Numbered from the stretch's first letter, positions 47,269-56,358 are shown. The stretch: DNA of 64,000 nucleotides from Streptomyces sp. NBC_01294 (GCF_035917235.1 NZ_CP108423.1:682001-746000), one strand, 5' to 3'. Notes: generated by a model from the letters alone, not told the origin. Made by a program: numbers and translations.

Positions 47269-47316
47269 TCAATGCACCGTCAAAGTCCCGGCGGAGGGGC
47301 GTCAGGAGTGCGTCAG
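47269..47316 (+). promoter_or_regulatory. four phased KdpE-type boxes upstream of kdpF3
   Basis: Cores TCAA 47269, TCAA 47280, TCAG 47302 and TCAG 47313: spacings 11, 22 and 11 bp. Context CGTCAATGCAC, CGTCAAAGTCC, CGTCAGGAGTG, CGTCAGGGGCG. This is the clearest array in the window, 74 bp before kdpF3. Confidence 0.7.
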
Positions 47317-47386
47317 GGGCGTTCTCCTCATTGCGTCACTGGTGTTCGCTGGTGAGGTCGAGGGCGCACGGAGGAGTCGGGTACGG

Positions 47387-47476
47387 GTGAGCACGGAAAC
47401 TGTCGTAGGCGTCATCGTCGCGGTGTGTCTGGTCGGCTATCTGGTCCTGGCGTTGTTCTTCCCGGAGAAGTTCTGA
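47387..47476 (+). CDS. kdpF: KdpF-like microprotein, copy 3
   Basis: 29 residues: MSTETVVGVIVAVCLVGYLV and an end FFPEKF. Same length, helix and C-terminal P-E-(R/K)-F as the other two copies. GTG start with GGAGGAG upstream; it ends 2 bp before kdpD2, with no kdpA beside it. Confidence 0.85.
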   Translation: MSTETVVGVIVAVCLVGYLVLALFFPEKF

Positions 47477-47478
47477 CG

Positions 47479-50055
47479 ATGGCGTTCACGCACGAGGCCG
47501 CCCCGGAGGCGAAGGCGGGGCGGTCCGTCGTTCCCCCCGGCAGGCTCAAGGTGTTTCTGGGCGCGGCCCCCGGAGTCGGCAAGACGTACCGGATGCTCGA
47601 CGAGGCCCACCGCCGGGCTGCCCGTGGCGCGGATGTGGTGGCCGGCTTCGTGGAGTGCCACCGGCGCCGGCACACCGAAGCGAAACTCGACGGGCTCGAG
47701 ACCCTGCCCCTGGCCGCCCGCGAGTACCGCGGTGGCCGGTACGCCGAACTGGACGGGGAGGCGCTGCTGGCCAGGCGGCCGCAGGTGGTGCTGATCGATG
47801 AACTCGCCCACACCAACGTCCCCGGGGGCGGGCGGCACCCGAAGCGCTGGCAGGACGTCGAGGACATCCTCGCCGTCGGGATCGACGTCGTCACCACGCT
47901 CAACATCCAGCACCTGGAATCACTCAGCGACGTCGTCGAGAAGATCACCGGGGTGCCGCAGCGGGAGACCGTACCCGACGAGTTCGTGCGCCGCGCCCAC
48001 GAGATCGAGCTGGTCGACATACCGCCCGAGGGGCTGCGGCGCCGGATGGCGCACGGCAACATCTATCCGCCGGAGCGGATCGATGCCTCGCTGGCGAACT
48101 ACTTCCGTCCCGGCAACCTCATCGCACTGCGGGAGCTGGCGCTCCTGTGGCTGGCGGGACGTGTGGACGAAGCCCTCCACAAGTACCGCACCGAGCACGG
48201 CATCGGGGACGTCTGGGAGACCCGGGAGAGGGTCGTGGTGGCTCTCACCGGTGGCCCGGAGGGTGAGACCCTCATCCGCCGCGCGGCACGCATCGCGAGC
48301 CGGTCCGCCGGCGGCGAACTGCTCGCCGTACACGTCGCCCGGAGCGACGGGCTCGCCGTCGGCGTCTCGCATGCGGCGCTGGCCGGACAGAGGGCCCTCG
48401 TCGAAGGCCTCGGCGGCAGCTACCACTCCGTCGTCGGCGACGAAGTACCCACCGCCCTGGTGGACTTCGCCATGGCGGAGAACGCCACCCAACTGGTCCT
48501 CGGTACTAGCCGCCGCCGTCGGCTGGAACGATTCCTCACCGGCCGGGGCATCGGCGACACGGTCGTGGCGCTGTCGGAGGACATCGACGTCCACATGGTC
48601 ACGCACGAGCGGGCCGGCCACGGCCGGCTGCTCCCCTCCCGCCGCCGTACGCTCCCCACGTCCCGCCTCATCGCCGGACCGGTGGCCGCCCTGCTGCTTC
48701 CCTTACTGCTCACCCTCACGCTCGACCGCGTGCGCGGCACGCTGAACCTCACCAGCGAGGCGCTGTTGTTCCTGGTGGCCGTCGTGGGCGTGGCCTGCAT
48801 CGGCGGGGTGGTCTCCGCTCTGATCGCGGCGCTCACCGCTGCCCTGCTCCTGAACTACTGGTTCATGGCGCCAGTGGGCGAGTTCACCATGAGCGACCCG
48901 GACAGTGTGCTGGCGCTGGTGGTCTTCGCCGTCGTCGCCGCCACCGTGGCCGCAGCGGCGGACCGGTCCCTGCGCCTCTCCCGCCGTGCCGCACGGGCCA
49001 CGGCAGAAGCGGAAACGATGTCGTCGCTCGCGGGCAGCATCATCCGAGGCGACCAGACGATTCCGGCCCTGCTGGAACGTACACGGGAGACGTTCGGCAT
49101 GGACACCGTCGAACTGACTCCCGAACCGCCCGACATGGGTCCGGGAACGGAGATCGGACGTCCCGCCCGTCGCGAGGCGGGCCCCGCCCTTGCGGTGGCG
49201 GCCGGGCACGAAGCCTTCCTCGTCCTGCGCGGTCGTACGCTGCCGTCCTCCGAGCGACGCGTGCTGGCCGCCTTCGCCGCGCATGTCGGCGCGGCGGTCG
49301 AGCGGGCCCGGCTGGCCGAGGCCGCCGCCGAGGTCGAACCCATCAAGGCCGCCGACCGCCTGCGCACCGCCCTGCTCCGAGCCGTGAGCCACGACCTGCG
49401 AACCCCCTTGGCAGGGGCGCTGGCCTCGGTCAGCTCGCTGCGCAACCAGGAGGTCGAGTTCTCCGCCGAGGACCGCGCGGAACTCCTGGAGTCCGCCGAG
49501 CTGTCCTTGAACCGGCTCAACCGCCTGGTGGAGAACCTGCTCGATCTCAGCCGCCTGCAAGCCGGCGCGCTCACGCTCGACCTGCGGGCCACCACGCTGG
49601 AGGAGGTCCTGCCGGCCGCACTGGAGTCGCTGGACCTGACGCCCGGGAGCGGGCCCGCCATCGATGTGCAGAACCTCGAATCGGTACCGGCGCTTCAGGC
49701 CGATCCGCCCCTGCTCGAACGGGTACTGGCCAACCTCGTCGGCAACGCGGTCCGCCACGCACCCGCGGACCGCCCGGTGCTGGTGACCGCCAGCGCCCTG
49801 GCCGGGCGGGTCGACATAAGGATTGCCGACCGCGGCCCCGGGATCGCTACCGACGACCGCGAGCGCGCGTTCGAGCCTTTCCAGCGCCTCGGCGACCGCG
49901 ACAACACCGCCGGACTCGGGCTCGGGCTCGCCCTGGCCAGGGGACTCACCGAGGCGATGGACGGCACGCTCACCCCCGAGGACACCCCGGGAGGAGGACT
50001 GACCATGGTCCTGTCCCTGCCCGTTGCCACCGTTGTGACAGCAGGGCGGTCCTGA
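47479..50055 (+). CDS. kdpD: KdpD sensor histidine kinase, copy 2
   Basis: 858 residues with the full KdpD architecture: Walker A GAAPGVGKT in the first 60 residues, DELAHTNVPG, USP-like domain, DUF4118 helices (about 395-500), GAF, HisKA SHDLRTPLAGAL (His638) and HATPase NLVGNAVRHA with GLGLGLALARG. It is a diverged paralogue of KdpD1. It has only kdpF3 and a truncated KdpE near it, so it probably signals to KdpE1. Confidence 0.93.
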   Translation: MAFTHEAAPEAKAGRSVVPPGRLKVFLGAAPGVGKTYRMLDEAHRRAARGADVVAGFVECHRRRHTEAKLDGLETLPLAAREYRGGRYAELDGEALLARRPQVVLIDELAHTNVPGGGRHPKRWQDVEDILAVGIDVVTTLNIQHLESLSDVVEKITGVPQRETVPDEFVRRAHEIELVDIPPEGLRRRMAHGNIYPPERIDASLANYFRPGNLIALRELALLWLAGRVDEALHKYRTEHGIGDVWETRERVVVALTGGPEGETLIRRAARIASRSAGGELLAVHVARSDGLAVGVSHAALAGQRALVEGLGGSYHSVVGDEVPTALVDFAMAENATQLVLGTSRRRRLERFLTGRGIGDTVVALSEDIDVHMVTHERAGHGRLLPSRRRTLPTSRLIAGPVAALLLPLLLTLTLDRVRGTLNLTSEALLFLVAVVGVACIGGVVSALIAALTAALLLNYWFMAPVGEFTMSDPDSVLALVVFAVVAATVAAAADRSLRLSRRAARATAEAETMSSLAGSIIRGDQTIPALLERTRETFGMDTVELTPEPPDMGPGTEIGRPARREAGPALAVAAGHEAFLVLRGRTLPSSERRVLAAFAAHVGAAVERARLAEAAAEVEPIKAADRLRTALLRAVSHDLRTPLAGALASVSSLRNQEVEFSAEDRAELLESAELSLNRLNRLVENLLDLSRLQAGALTLDLRATTLEEVLPAALESLDLTPGSGPAIDVQNLESVPALQADPPLLERVLANLVGNAVRHAPADRPVLVTASALAGRVDIRIADRGPGIATDDRERAFEPFQRLGDRDNTAGLGLGLALARGLTEAMDGTLTPEDTPGGGLTMVLSLPVATVVTAGRS

Positions 50056-50059
50056 TCGC

Positions 50060-50257
50060 ATGTCCTCATCCTTCCGCACTCTCCACCTGCGAGCTGGACT
50101 CGGCTATCACGCCCATCACGTGGTCGTTTGCGGGGACGACGGCTTCGCGCACCGCGCGGCACAGGGCCTCGACGCCGTGTGCGGCGAGACCATCACGGTC
50201 GTCCTGCCGTCGCAACGAGAGAGCCTCCGGGCACTTCCAGCCATCGATCTCACCTGA
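50060..50257 (+). pseudogene. possible TrkA-N / ion-channel NAD-binding protein, N-terminal fragment
   Basis: 65 residues: a short leader FRTLHLRAGLGYHAHH, then a Rossmann start VVVCGDDGFAHRAAQGLDAV and ITVVLPS, as in the TrkA-N domains of actinobacterial large ion-channel proteins. It stops abruptly after PAIDLT, far short of the usual several hundred residues. ATG at 50060, 4 bp after the kdpD2 stop. Probably the surviving head of a lost K+ channel gene. Confidence 0.5.
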
Positions 50258-50334
50258 ACCGGAATCGCGGCGCCGGTCACCTTGAACCCTGGTCCGGTCC
50301 GGTCCGGTTACGTCATTTTCACCATGGGGGTCTT

Positions 50335-50778
50335 ATGTCATTCGATGAGGAATGGGCGGAGCTCAGGTCAGCGGCTGCCCGGAACCAGACTGCGATGCGG
50401 CTCAATCACCTGGATCCCGGAGGAGGCGGCGGACCGGGGCCACAGGGGGATCTGGTGGTCGCCCAGAAGGACCTGGCTGCGGTCGGCGACGCGGCATTCA
50501 CACTGCGGCAGAGGCTCGGCACCGACGGGGACCACGCCAAGACGAGCACGCACGAGGCGGCAGGCACGCTGAAGAAGGACTTCGCCCTGGGCGCCGCCCT
50601 CTCGACGGTCGCGGAGAAGTGGCACGACCAGGTGGGCACCTTGCTGGACGCCTGCGCCCACATCTCCAACCACCTGGACTACACGCAGAAGGCTCATGCC
50701 GGCGACGAGTACCGGATCGCGACGCAGTTCAAGTTCGCCCAGCTGGACAAGGGCTTCGAGGAAAGGGCGCAGCACTGA
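50335..50778 (+). CDS. WXG100/ESAT-6-like helical protein
   Basis: 147 residues, entirely helical: MSFDEEWAELRSAAARNQTA, a Gly/Pro loop, then two long helices (VAQKDLAAVGDAAFTLRQRL; DFALGAALSTVAEKWHDQV). The size, helical pairing and partner order resemble small proteins of type VII-related loci; no exact family is recalled. Its TGA overlaps the ATG of the large gene downstream by one base. Confidence 0.7.
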   Translation: MSFDEEWAELRSAAARNQTAMRLNHLDPGGGGGPGPQGDLVVAQKDLAAVGDAAFTLRQRLGTDGDHAKTSTHEAAGTLKKDFALGAALSTVAEKWHDQVGTLLDACAHISNHLDYTQKAHAGDEYRIATQFKFAQLDKGFEERAQH

Positions 50779-52838
50779 TGGATCTGGACGCACTGCGTTT
50801 CGCGGACTTCTCGAAGCTGTCCACCGCGGTGGCCGACTGGACGGCCATGGCCACGAAGCTGTGGGAGCTGGAGTCGGATGCCCGAGGCGACCTCGGCGGG
50901 AAGGCGGCCAAGGCCGACTGGGCGGGCGTGAACGCGACCGTGACCCGGGAGTTCATCGGCAAGACCGCCAAGGAGTTCAGCGACGCCGCCACCGAGGCCA
51001 CCAGCATCGGAAACATCCTGCGGGACACCCACAGCGAGCTCGTCGACTACAAGAAGCGGCTGAACGAGGCCATCTCACGCGGCCTCGAAAAGAACCTGAC
51101 CGTGGTGCCGACGGGCGGCGGCTTCACCGTCACGATGAACATCCACCCCGACCGTGCGGCCAAGGGCGCCACTGTGCCCGAGCACACCGAGGCCGACGCC
51201 ACCGCCCTGCGCGACGAAGTACAGCGGATCCTGGAAGGGGCGACCGAGAGCGATACGACTGCGGCACAGGCTCTGACGATGCTGGTCGGCCAGACCCCGT
51301 ACGGGTTCCCCGACGCCGCGTACTACGACCGTGACCGCGCCGCGGACGCCATGAAGGACGCCGACCGGATCGCCAAACTCATGGGGGCCAAGGGGGACGA
51401 CATGTCCCCGGAGGAGTTCGACAGACTCAACCGCGATCTCGCCAAGTACAGGGACGATTGCCTCTTCCAGGAGAAGCTCGCCACCACGATCGGCCCGCGC
51501 GGCCTTCTCGACTTCTGGGCCGACCTCGCCGACCCCTCCGACGGCGGCACCTTGCAGCGCTCCCGCCACGACCAGCTCGGCGACTTCCAGCGCAACCTCT
51601 CCCTCACCCTGGCCGGCGCCACCCAGTCCGACAGCCCGGCCATGCGCAGCTGGGAGAACGACATGGTCAAGCTCGGCGAGGAGCGCGTCCAGACCCGCGG
51701 CAGCCAGGTCTACGGCTACCAGGTGATGAGCAACCTCATGCGCAGCGGCGACTGGGACAACCGCTTCCTGAACGAATACGGCAACGCCCTCGTCGCCACC
51801 GAGAAGAAGATGAAGCTCCCCGCCAACTACTGGAACGGCGGCGTCCCCCCTGTCCCCAAGATGAACTTCATCGGCGAGGACTTCGGCCGCGACCCCCTGA
51901 CCGGCTTCATGACGGCTCTGGCCGCCAGCCCGAACGCGGCGACGGAGTTCTTCAACACCACCCAGCCCACCGACAACGCCCAGTACGTCCTCGGCGACCG
52001 GCAGACCTTCGACGACACGCCCCTCAACACCAAGGACGGCAACGCCGCACGGGAGGCCACGGGCGCCGCCCTGGTCTCTGCAGCCACGGGAGTCGACCCC
52101 AACAACATGACAACGCGTCCCGACGACCTCACGCCTGAACACCGCCAGGTTCTGGACCGCTCCCTGAAGTACCTCTCCGAGCGCGGCGACGAGTTCCCCT
52201 CCGAGATGCGCGACGACATGGCCAAGGTCCTTTCCGCCCACAGCGATGTCGTACACCACTCGGCCAGCGCCATGTCGGACACGCCGGACGACCCCCGCCA
52301 GCTCGACCGCCACCACCTCCTGGAGGTGAGCAAGCAGGTCTCCCGCGACCAGAATTCCTACGGCATGCTCAACGAGGCCATGAACCGAGAAATGATCAAA
52401 GACGTCCACGCAGAACACCCGCGTGACCCCAACGAGACGCTGCAAAATGCGGGCCGTACGGTCGGCTTCCTCGAAGAGGCCCGCTACCAGGCCCTCAAGA
52501 CCGACAAGGATGACCCCACGTGGGAAGCCAAGTGGCGTTACCACGGCTTCGGCGGAGCAGCCAACTTCATCCCCGTGGTCGGCGACATAGCACAACGGGG
52601 TGTCGACGCCCTCGCCTACCAGTGGCAGCTCGACGAACAGGCGCGGATCGACGCGGGAGTCCAGGACCAGAACGCGAAGACGTTCACGCACCGGGAGAAC
52701 CAGCTGAGGGCGCTCTCCGAGGAATGGGCCAAGGCGAACCCCGGGCACTCCTACACTCCGCGCACGCTGGAGCAGGAGATCAACACGTCCGCGGTGACGG
52801 GAAACGTCTCGGCCAAGGGTTTGGCAGGCACCCAGTGA
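50778..52838 (+). CDS. large helical protein of a type VII-like / polymorphic-toxin-type locus
   Basis: 686 residues with no signal peptide. The first 100 residues resemble a WXG-type helical hairpin (FSKLSTAVADWTAMATKLWE, WAGVNATVTREFI); the middle is helical and Asp/Arg-rich; a short hydrophobic stretch is at FGGAANFIPVVGDIAQRG (about 600). It resembles streptomycete DUF6571-type proteins, whose role is unknown; a toxin or surface function is only inference. The ATG overlaps the upstream stop and its TGA overlaps the lipoprotein start. Confidence 0.7.
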   Translation: MDLDALRFADFSKLSTAVADWTAMATKLWELESDARGDLGGKAAKADWAGVNATVTREFIGKTAKEFSDAATEATSIGNILRDTHSELVDYKKRLNEAISRGLEKNLTVVPTGGGFTVTMNIHPDRAAKGATVPEHTEADATALRDEVQRILEGATESDTTAAQALTMLVGQTPYGFPDAAYYDRDRAADAMKDADRIAKLMGAKGDDMSPEEFDRLNRDLAKYRDDCLFQEKLATTIGPRGLLDFWADLADPSDGGTLQRSRHDQLGDFQRNLSLTLAGATQSDSPAMRSWENDMVKLGEERVQTRGSQVYGYQVMSNLMRSGDWDNRFLNEYGNALVATEKKMKLPANYWNGGVPPVPKMNFIGEDFGRDPLTGFMTALAASPNAATEFFNTTQPTDNAQYVLGDRQTFDDTPLNTKDGNAAREATGAALVSAATGVDPNNMTTRPDDLTPEHRQVLDRSLKYLSERGDEFPSEMRDDMAKVLSAHSDVVHHSASAMSDTPDDPRQLDRHHLLEVSKQVSRDQNSYGMLNEAMNREMIKDVHAEHPRDPNETLQNAGRTVGFLEEARYQALKTDKDDPTWEAKWRYHGFGGAANFIPVVGDIAQRGVDALAYQWQLDEQARIDAGVQDQNAKTFTHRENQLRALSEEWAKANPGHSYTPRTLEQEINTSAVTGNVSAKGLAGTQ

Positions 52839-53365
52839 GGCGCCTGCGCACGGCCATGATGGCCGCTGCGGGGGCCGCGGCACTGATCGCAGTGACCGGG
52901 TGCAGCGAGGGCAGGGAGTACGCGCTGCCAGGCGACATATGCGGCGTGGTCGTCGATTCGGCCCTCATCGCACCGCTGCTTCCGCCTGGCGCCAAGCTGG
53001 AGCAGTCGACGTACTCAGCCAGGCCGCACGCTCCGCGGTGCGAACTGACCGTGGACAAGAACACCGTCCTGACCGTAAAAGGCGACGTGACCACGCCGGA
53101 CGAAGACGTCATGGGTGGCATCGGACAGCGCTTGGCGAGCTCCGGCGATCCCGCACAGATCGACGTGGGCGACGCCGCCCGCGTTGCCGACTCCATGGCC
53201 GTCGCGGTCGCACGGTGCACTTACGAGGGCAAACCCGGCCAGTTCGTCGTCGAGATCTACCCGCCCATCATGGCCTCCGACGTACCCGCACGCCGTGAGG
53301 CCCTCACCCGTCTCATGACCGTGTACTTCCCCGCGGCCCAGAAGGCAGTGGGCTGCGCGTCCTGA
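52835..53365 (+). CDS. lipoprotein of unknown function
   Basis: 176 residues. Signal peptide with lipobox LIAVTGCS (Cys about 23). The mature part has four further cysteines (DICGVV, RCELTV, RCTYEG, VGCAS) in a DUF3558-like spacing, which suggests two disulfides outside the cell. GTG start overlaps the upstream TGA. It is the third gene of a four-gene operon. Confidence 0.8.
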   Translation: MRRLRTAMMAAAGAAALIAVTGCSEGREYALPGDICGVVVDSALIAPLLPPGAKLEQSTYSARPHAPRCELTVDKNTVLTVKGDVTTPDEDVMGGIGQRLASSGDPAQIDVGDAARVADSMAVAVARCTYEGKPGQFVVEIYPPIMASDVPARREALTRLMTVYFPAAQKAVGCAS

Positions 53366-53424
53366 CCGGAACGGCCGCTGGGGAATCCGCGCCGCCCCAT
53401 ACCCTTCGACGTAGGACGCAGCCT

Positions 53425-53649
53425 GTGCATCACGACCACGAACCGGTCTTCAAGCGGAGCAAGTGGGGAACGAACCGCTATTACTACAACCCTCGCAACC
53501 CCGTCGGGCTCGCCCTCATCGTCCTCACGGTGCTCGTCGTCGGGACGATGCTGATCCTCATGGCCAACCGGGCCGGACCGTTCGAGCCATCGCCTGCCCC
53601 CGCACCGTGGAAGCCCGCGCCGGTCACCACCGGCCCGCCAGGCCACTGA
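53425..53649 (+). CDS. small single-pass membrane protein
   Basis: 74 residues from GTG 53425. A basic/aromatic N-terminus (VFKRSKWGTNRYYYNPRNP), one membrane helix (LALIVLTVLVVGTMLILMA, about 29-47) and a Pro-rich extracellular tail. It closes the operon. Its TGA is part of the CTGAG target repeat of the IS element that follows. Confidence 0.75.
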   Translation: MHHDHEPVFKRSKWGTNRYYYNPRNPVGLALIVLTVLVVGTMLILMANRAGPFEPSPAPAPWKPAPVTTGPPGH

Positions 53650-53656
53650 GTGGACG

Positions 53657-54055
53657 TTAAGTCCGTTTCTGGTAGCGGCCTCGTCCGGGTTGGGTGAGGA
53701 AGCCTTGGCGGGTGAGTCGTCCGAGGCGGCTGCGGGTGATGTTGACGGATGCTTCGTCGGTGGGCATGTCGAGGAGTTCGTGCAGGTCGCGGGCCCGGAA
53801 CGCCTGGTCGGGGTGCTGGTTGAAGGCGTCGACGATGGTCTGGTAGGCGGTGCTCGACTCGGGCGGATCGGGTTCGGTGCCGGTAGGTGCGAGTTCGGTG
53901 ATGACCTTGCGGGTGGTGGCGAGGTCCGCGAGGCGAGCTTCGGTCTCGGTGAGGGCGGCGGTGAAGTGCGCGATCTGATGGCGGAGTTCGTCTGCCCGGG
54001 CCGTGGCCTCGTTCTCCCGGAGGTGAAGGTCCACCAGGAGTTCGGTGATGTTCAC
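53657..54055 (-). CDS. IS-encoded accessory protein with coiled coil and winged helix
   Basis: 132 residues from GTG 54055, overlapping the transposase stop by four bases. Residues about 5-50 form a coiled coil (LRENEATARADELRHQIAHF); residues about 75-130 look like a winged helix (DQAFRARDLHELLDMPTDEA, LGRLTRQGFLTQPGRGRYQ). It may regulate transposition or be cargo; the function is unknown. Confidence 0.75.
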   Translation of the reverse strand: MNITELLVDLHLRENEATARADELRHQIAHFTAALTETEARLADLATTRKVITELAPTGTEPDPPESSTAYQTIVDAFNQHPDQAFRARDLHELLDMPTDEASVNITRSRLGRLTRQGFLTQPGRGRYQKRT

Positions 54056-54903
54056 GCGGCCAGCCCGATGGTGTCGCGCCAGGTCGGCGTGGGTGTGGTG
54101 AGGCGGCGGGCCATGTTGGCGGTGGAGGCCCAGTAGACGCGTGAGGCGGAGGTGTCGGGCCGGTGGTCGTACTCACGGGTCAGGCGCCGGTGGAGCATCA
54201 GCGTGCCGTTCGTCTGCTCGACCACCCACCGCTTGGGCTGCGGGACGAACCCTTTGCCCTGGTCAGCGGGGTTGCGGCGGACGACCTCGACGCCGATGTC
54301 CAGCAGTGCGCCGTGAACGATGACCGCTTCCTTGAAGCCCTGGTCGACCAGGGCTTTCTCCAGGCGCATTCCGCACCGCTCGGCGGCCTGGTCGAGCAGG
54401 GCGATGCCGGCGGCGTTGTCGTGCGCCGAGGCGGCCATGACGACGACGCCGATGATCAGCCCCAGCACGTCGACGGCCAGTCCCCGCTTGCGTCCCGAGA
54501 CCTTCTTGTTCGCGTCCAGCCCGGTCGTGGTCCGGGGGACACCCGCCGCAGCGCGGACGGACTGGGTGTCGATGATCACGAGGGACGGGTCCTCTAATCG
54601 GCGGGCTTTCTCCCTGACCTGGCAGCGAAGGAGTTCCTGAATCCGCTGGTCGAGCCCGTCCTCGCGCCACAACCTGAAGTAGTAGAACACCGCCGACCAG
54701 GCCGGCAGGTCATGCGGCAGCATGCGCCACTGACAGCCCGTCCGGTTCTGGTAGAAGATCGCGTTCACGACCTCCCTCAGGTCACAGGACCCGGGATCCC
54801 CGGTCGCCGACCGCGCCACCCGGCCCTGTTTCCAGGCCGTGATCATCGGCTCGATCAACGCCCACTGCCCATCCGACAAATCGCTGAGATACGGCTCTCT
54901 CAT
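54052..54903 (-). CDS. IS5-family transposase
   Basis: 283 residues from ATG 54903 (MREPYLSDLSDGQWALIEPM). The N-terminal domain has the IS5 motif FYQNRTGCQWRMLPHDLPAW. DDE residues: Asp in IIDTQSVRAAAG, Asp in LVDQGFKEAV, Glu in WVVEQTNGTLMLHRRL. The gene is complete and in frame. Confidence 0.93.
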   Translation of the reverse strand: MREPYLSDLSDGQWALIEPMITAWKQGRVARSATGDPGSCDLREVVNAIFYQNRTGCQWRMLPHDLPAWSAVFYYFRLWREDGLDQRIQELLRCQVREKARRLEDPSLVIIDTQSVRAAAGVPRTTTGLDANKKVSGRKRGLAVDVLGLIIGVVVMAASAHDNAAGIALLDQAAERCGMRLEKALVDQGFKEAVIVHGALLDIGVEVVRRNPADQGKGFVPQPKRWVVEQTNGTLMLHRRLTREYDHRPDTSASRVYWASTANMARRLTTPTPTWRDTIGLAA

Positions 54904-55009
54904 CACGCCCCGCATCTCAACATGGACATGCCCATCGAGCAGCCCGGACCGCGATCAGTACCACGATCGAGCGATCACGAACGAAGAGAAGTCGGACTTA
55001 ACGACCACT

Positions 55010-55172
55010 GAGATCCCTGGCCAACGCCCGCCGTCTGGCCCGTACCACCCCACTGCGTCCGTCCCAACCCGAGCAGCTCACAGCAACCAACAGCCGCCGC
55101 ACTCCGTAGGCGCCGTCAGGCCCGATGCACTTCGGCGTCGGTCCCCGACGGCAAGTCCACACAACCGGACGG
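55010..55172. other. gap between the IS and the NUDIX gene
   Basis: 163 bp that would have been contiguous with the small membrane-protein gene before IS insertion. No gene or hairpin is recognised. Confidence 0.4.
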
Positions 55173-56300
55173 CTACTTCGCAGCCCCTGCCCGAACGGTG
55201 CCGGAGCCGATAGCACCCCGGAGGACATGGGCGATCTCCTCGGGTTTGAGGTCGATGCCGTCGATCCCCTCCACGGTCAGCGGGATCTCCTCCAGCGCAT
55301 ACTCACCACGGCCTTCTGCACTGAACTCGGGCCCGGTGCGATCCTCGAAGGACCAGGTGGCGATGCGGGCGAGGTAGAAGAGCTGACGTTCGTCGTCGGA
55401 CTCCATCGTGTGGAGGAGCCGGACGATGTCGGCCTTCCCCGCGATCTCCTCGTGGATCTCCCGGTGGAGAGCGGCCTCCCGCGACTCATCGCTGGGTTCG
55501 ACGCCGCCGCCGGGCAGTACCCAGTACACGGGGATGTCGGGCTTGGTTCGGCGGATGACCAGCATCGTGTCGTCAGCGGTGACGAGGACGGCTCGGACTC
55601 GTTCGATCATGTCGGTCTGTCTCCTTGCTTGTTGACGGTCCCAGTGCAGCAGCCGGCCACCGTCGACGTGGACGGATTGCCCAGTGATGAACGATGCGGA
55701 GGGGCCCACGAGGAACGCCACCAGGGCTGCAACATCTTCGGGTCGACCGCGGCGAGGGACGCACTGGCGCTTGATCTGGTCCTCCGGGCGCGCGAGGTGC
55801 TGGGCGGGGATGGCGTTCTCGGCCTCAACCTGGATGGCGCCGGGCATGACCGTGTTGACGCAGACCCCGTACGGGCCCAGTTCGCGGGCGAGGGAGCGGG
55901 TCAGTCCCAGTAGCCCGGCCTTCGCGGTGCTGTACGCGACCAGGTTCGTCCGGCCGACGCGGGCGTTGACGCTGCCGATGTTCACGATCCGCCCCCAGCG
56001 GCGTTCGATCATGCCGGGGGTCACCGCGTGGCAGGTGCGGTACTGGGCGGTGAGGTTCACGTCGAGGGAGTAGCTCCAGGCTGCCTCGTCGGTGTCCTTC
56101 CAGGGGACGCGGGGGTAGGAGCCGGCGTTGTTCACGAGGATGTCGATGGGGCCGATCTCGGCGCGGACGAGCTCGACCATGGTCTGGACGGCGCCGGGGT
56201 CGGTGAGGTCGGCGTTCGCCGCGATCCCGGGGCTGCCGTCTGGCTCGAAGGCGGCGAGGAGGGCATGGGCATATGTTGAGATCCCTTGGCCAAGGCCCAC
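55173..56300 (-). CDS. truncated SDR fused in frame to a NUDIX hydrolase
   Basis: 375 residues from GTG 56300 in one open frame. Residues about 25-218 are the central and C-terminal SDR fold ([22 protein letters not shown], Ser/Tyr/Lys catalytic set in [22 protein letters not shown]). The Rossmann GxxxGxG part at the N-terminus is missing or degenerate; a stop lies in frame at 56331. After a short basic linker a complete NUDIX domain begins at [20 protein letters not shown], with the NUDIX box from [10 protein letters not shown] to REIHEEI. The SDR half is probably inactive; the NUDIX half can work alone from an internal start near 55610. Confidence 0.7.
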   Translation of the reverse strand: MGLGQGISTYAHALLAAFEPDGSPGIAANADLTDPGAVQTMVELVRAEIGPIDILVNNAGSYPRVPWKDTDEAAWSYSLDVNLTAQYRTCHAVTPGMIERRWGRIVNIGSVNARVGRTNLVAYSTAKAGLLGLTRSLARELGPYGVCVNTVMPGAIQVEAENAIPAQHLARPEDQIKRQCVPRRGRPEDVAALVAFLVGPSASFITGQSVHVDGGRLLHWDRQQARRQTDMIERVRAVLVTADDTMLVIRRTKPDIPVYWVLPGGGVEPSDESREAALHREIHEEIAGKADIVRLLHTMESDDERQLFYLARIATWSFEDRTGPEFSAEGRGEYALEEIPLTVEGIDGIDLKPEEIAHVLRGAIGSGTVRAGAAK

Positions 56301-56358
56301 CTTCTGGAGCGCCCCAGCGGTACCTTCGCGTCAGAAGAAGCGGTCGCAGATCGGGGTG

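Larger units (their letters stand above)
53651..55007 (-). mobile_element. IS5-family insertion sequence
   Basis: Ends are inverted repeats: TGGACGTTAAGTCCG at 53651 and, read inward from 55007, TGGTCGTTAAGTCCG (14 of 15). CTGAG flanks both sides (53646-53650 and 55008-55012), a 5-bp target duplication or a duplicated TGA within the CTNAG target of this group. It contains the transposase gene and a downstream accessory gene. Ends and reading frames are intact, so the insertion is recent. Confidence 0.9.
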
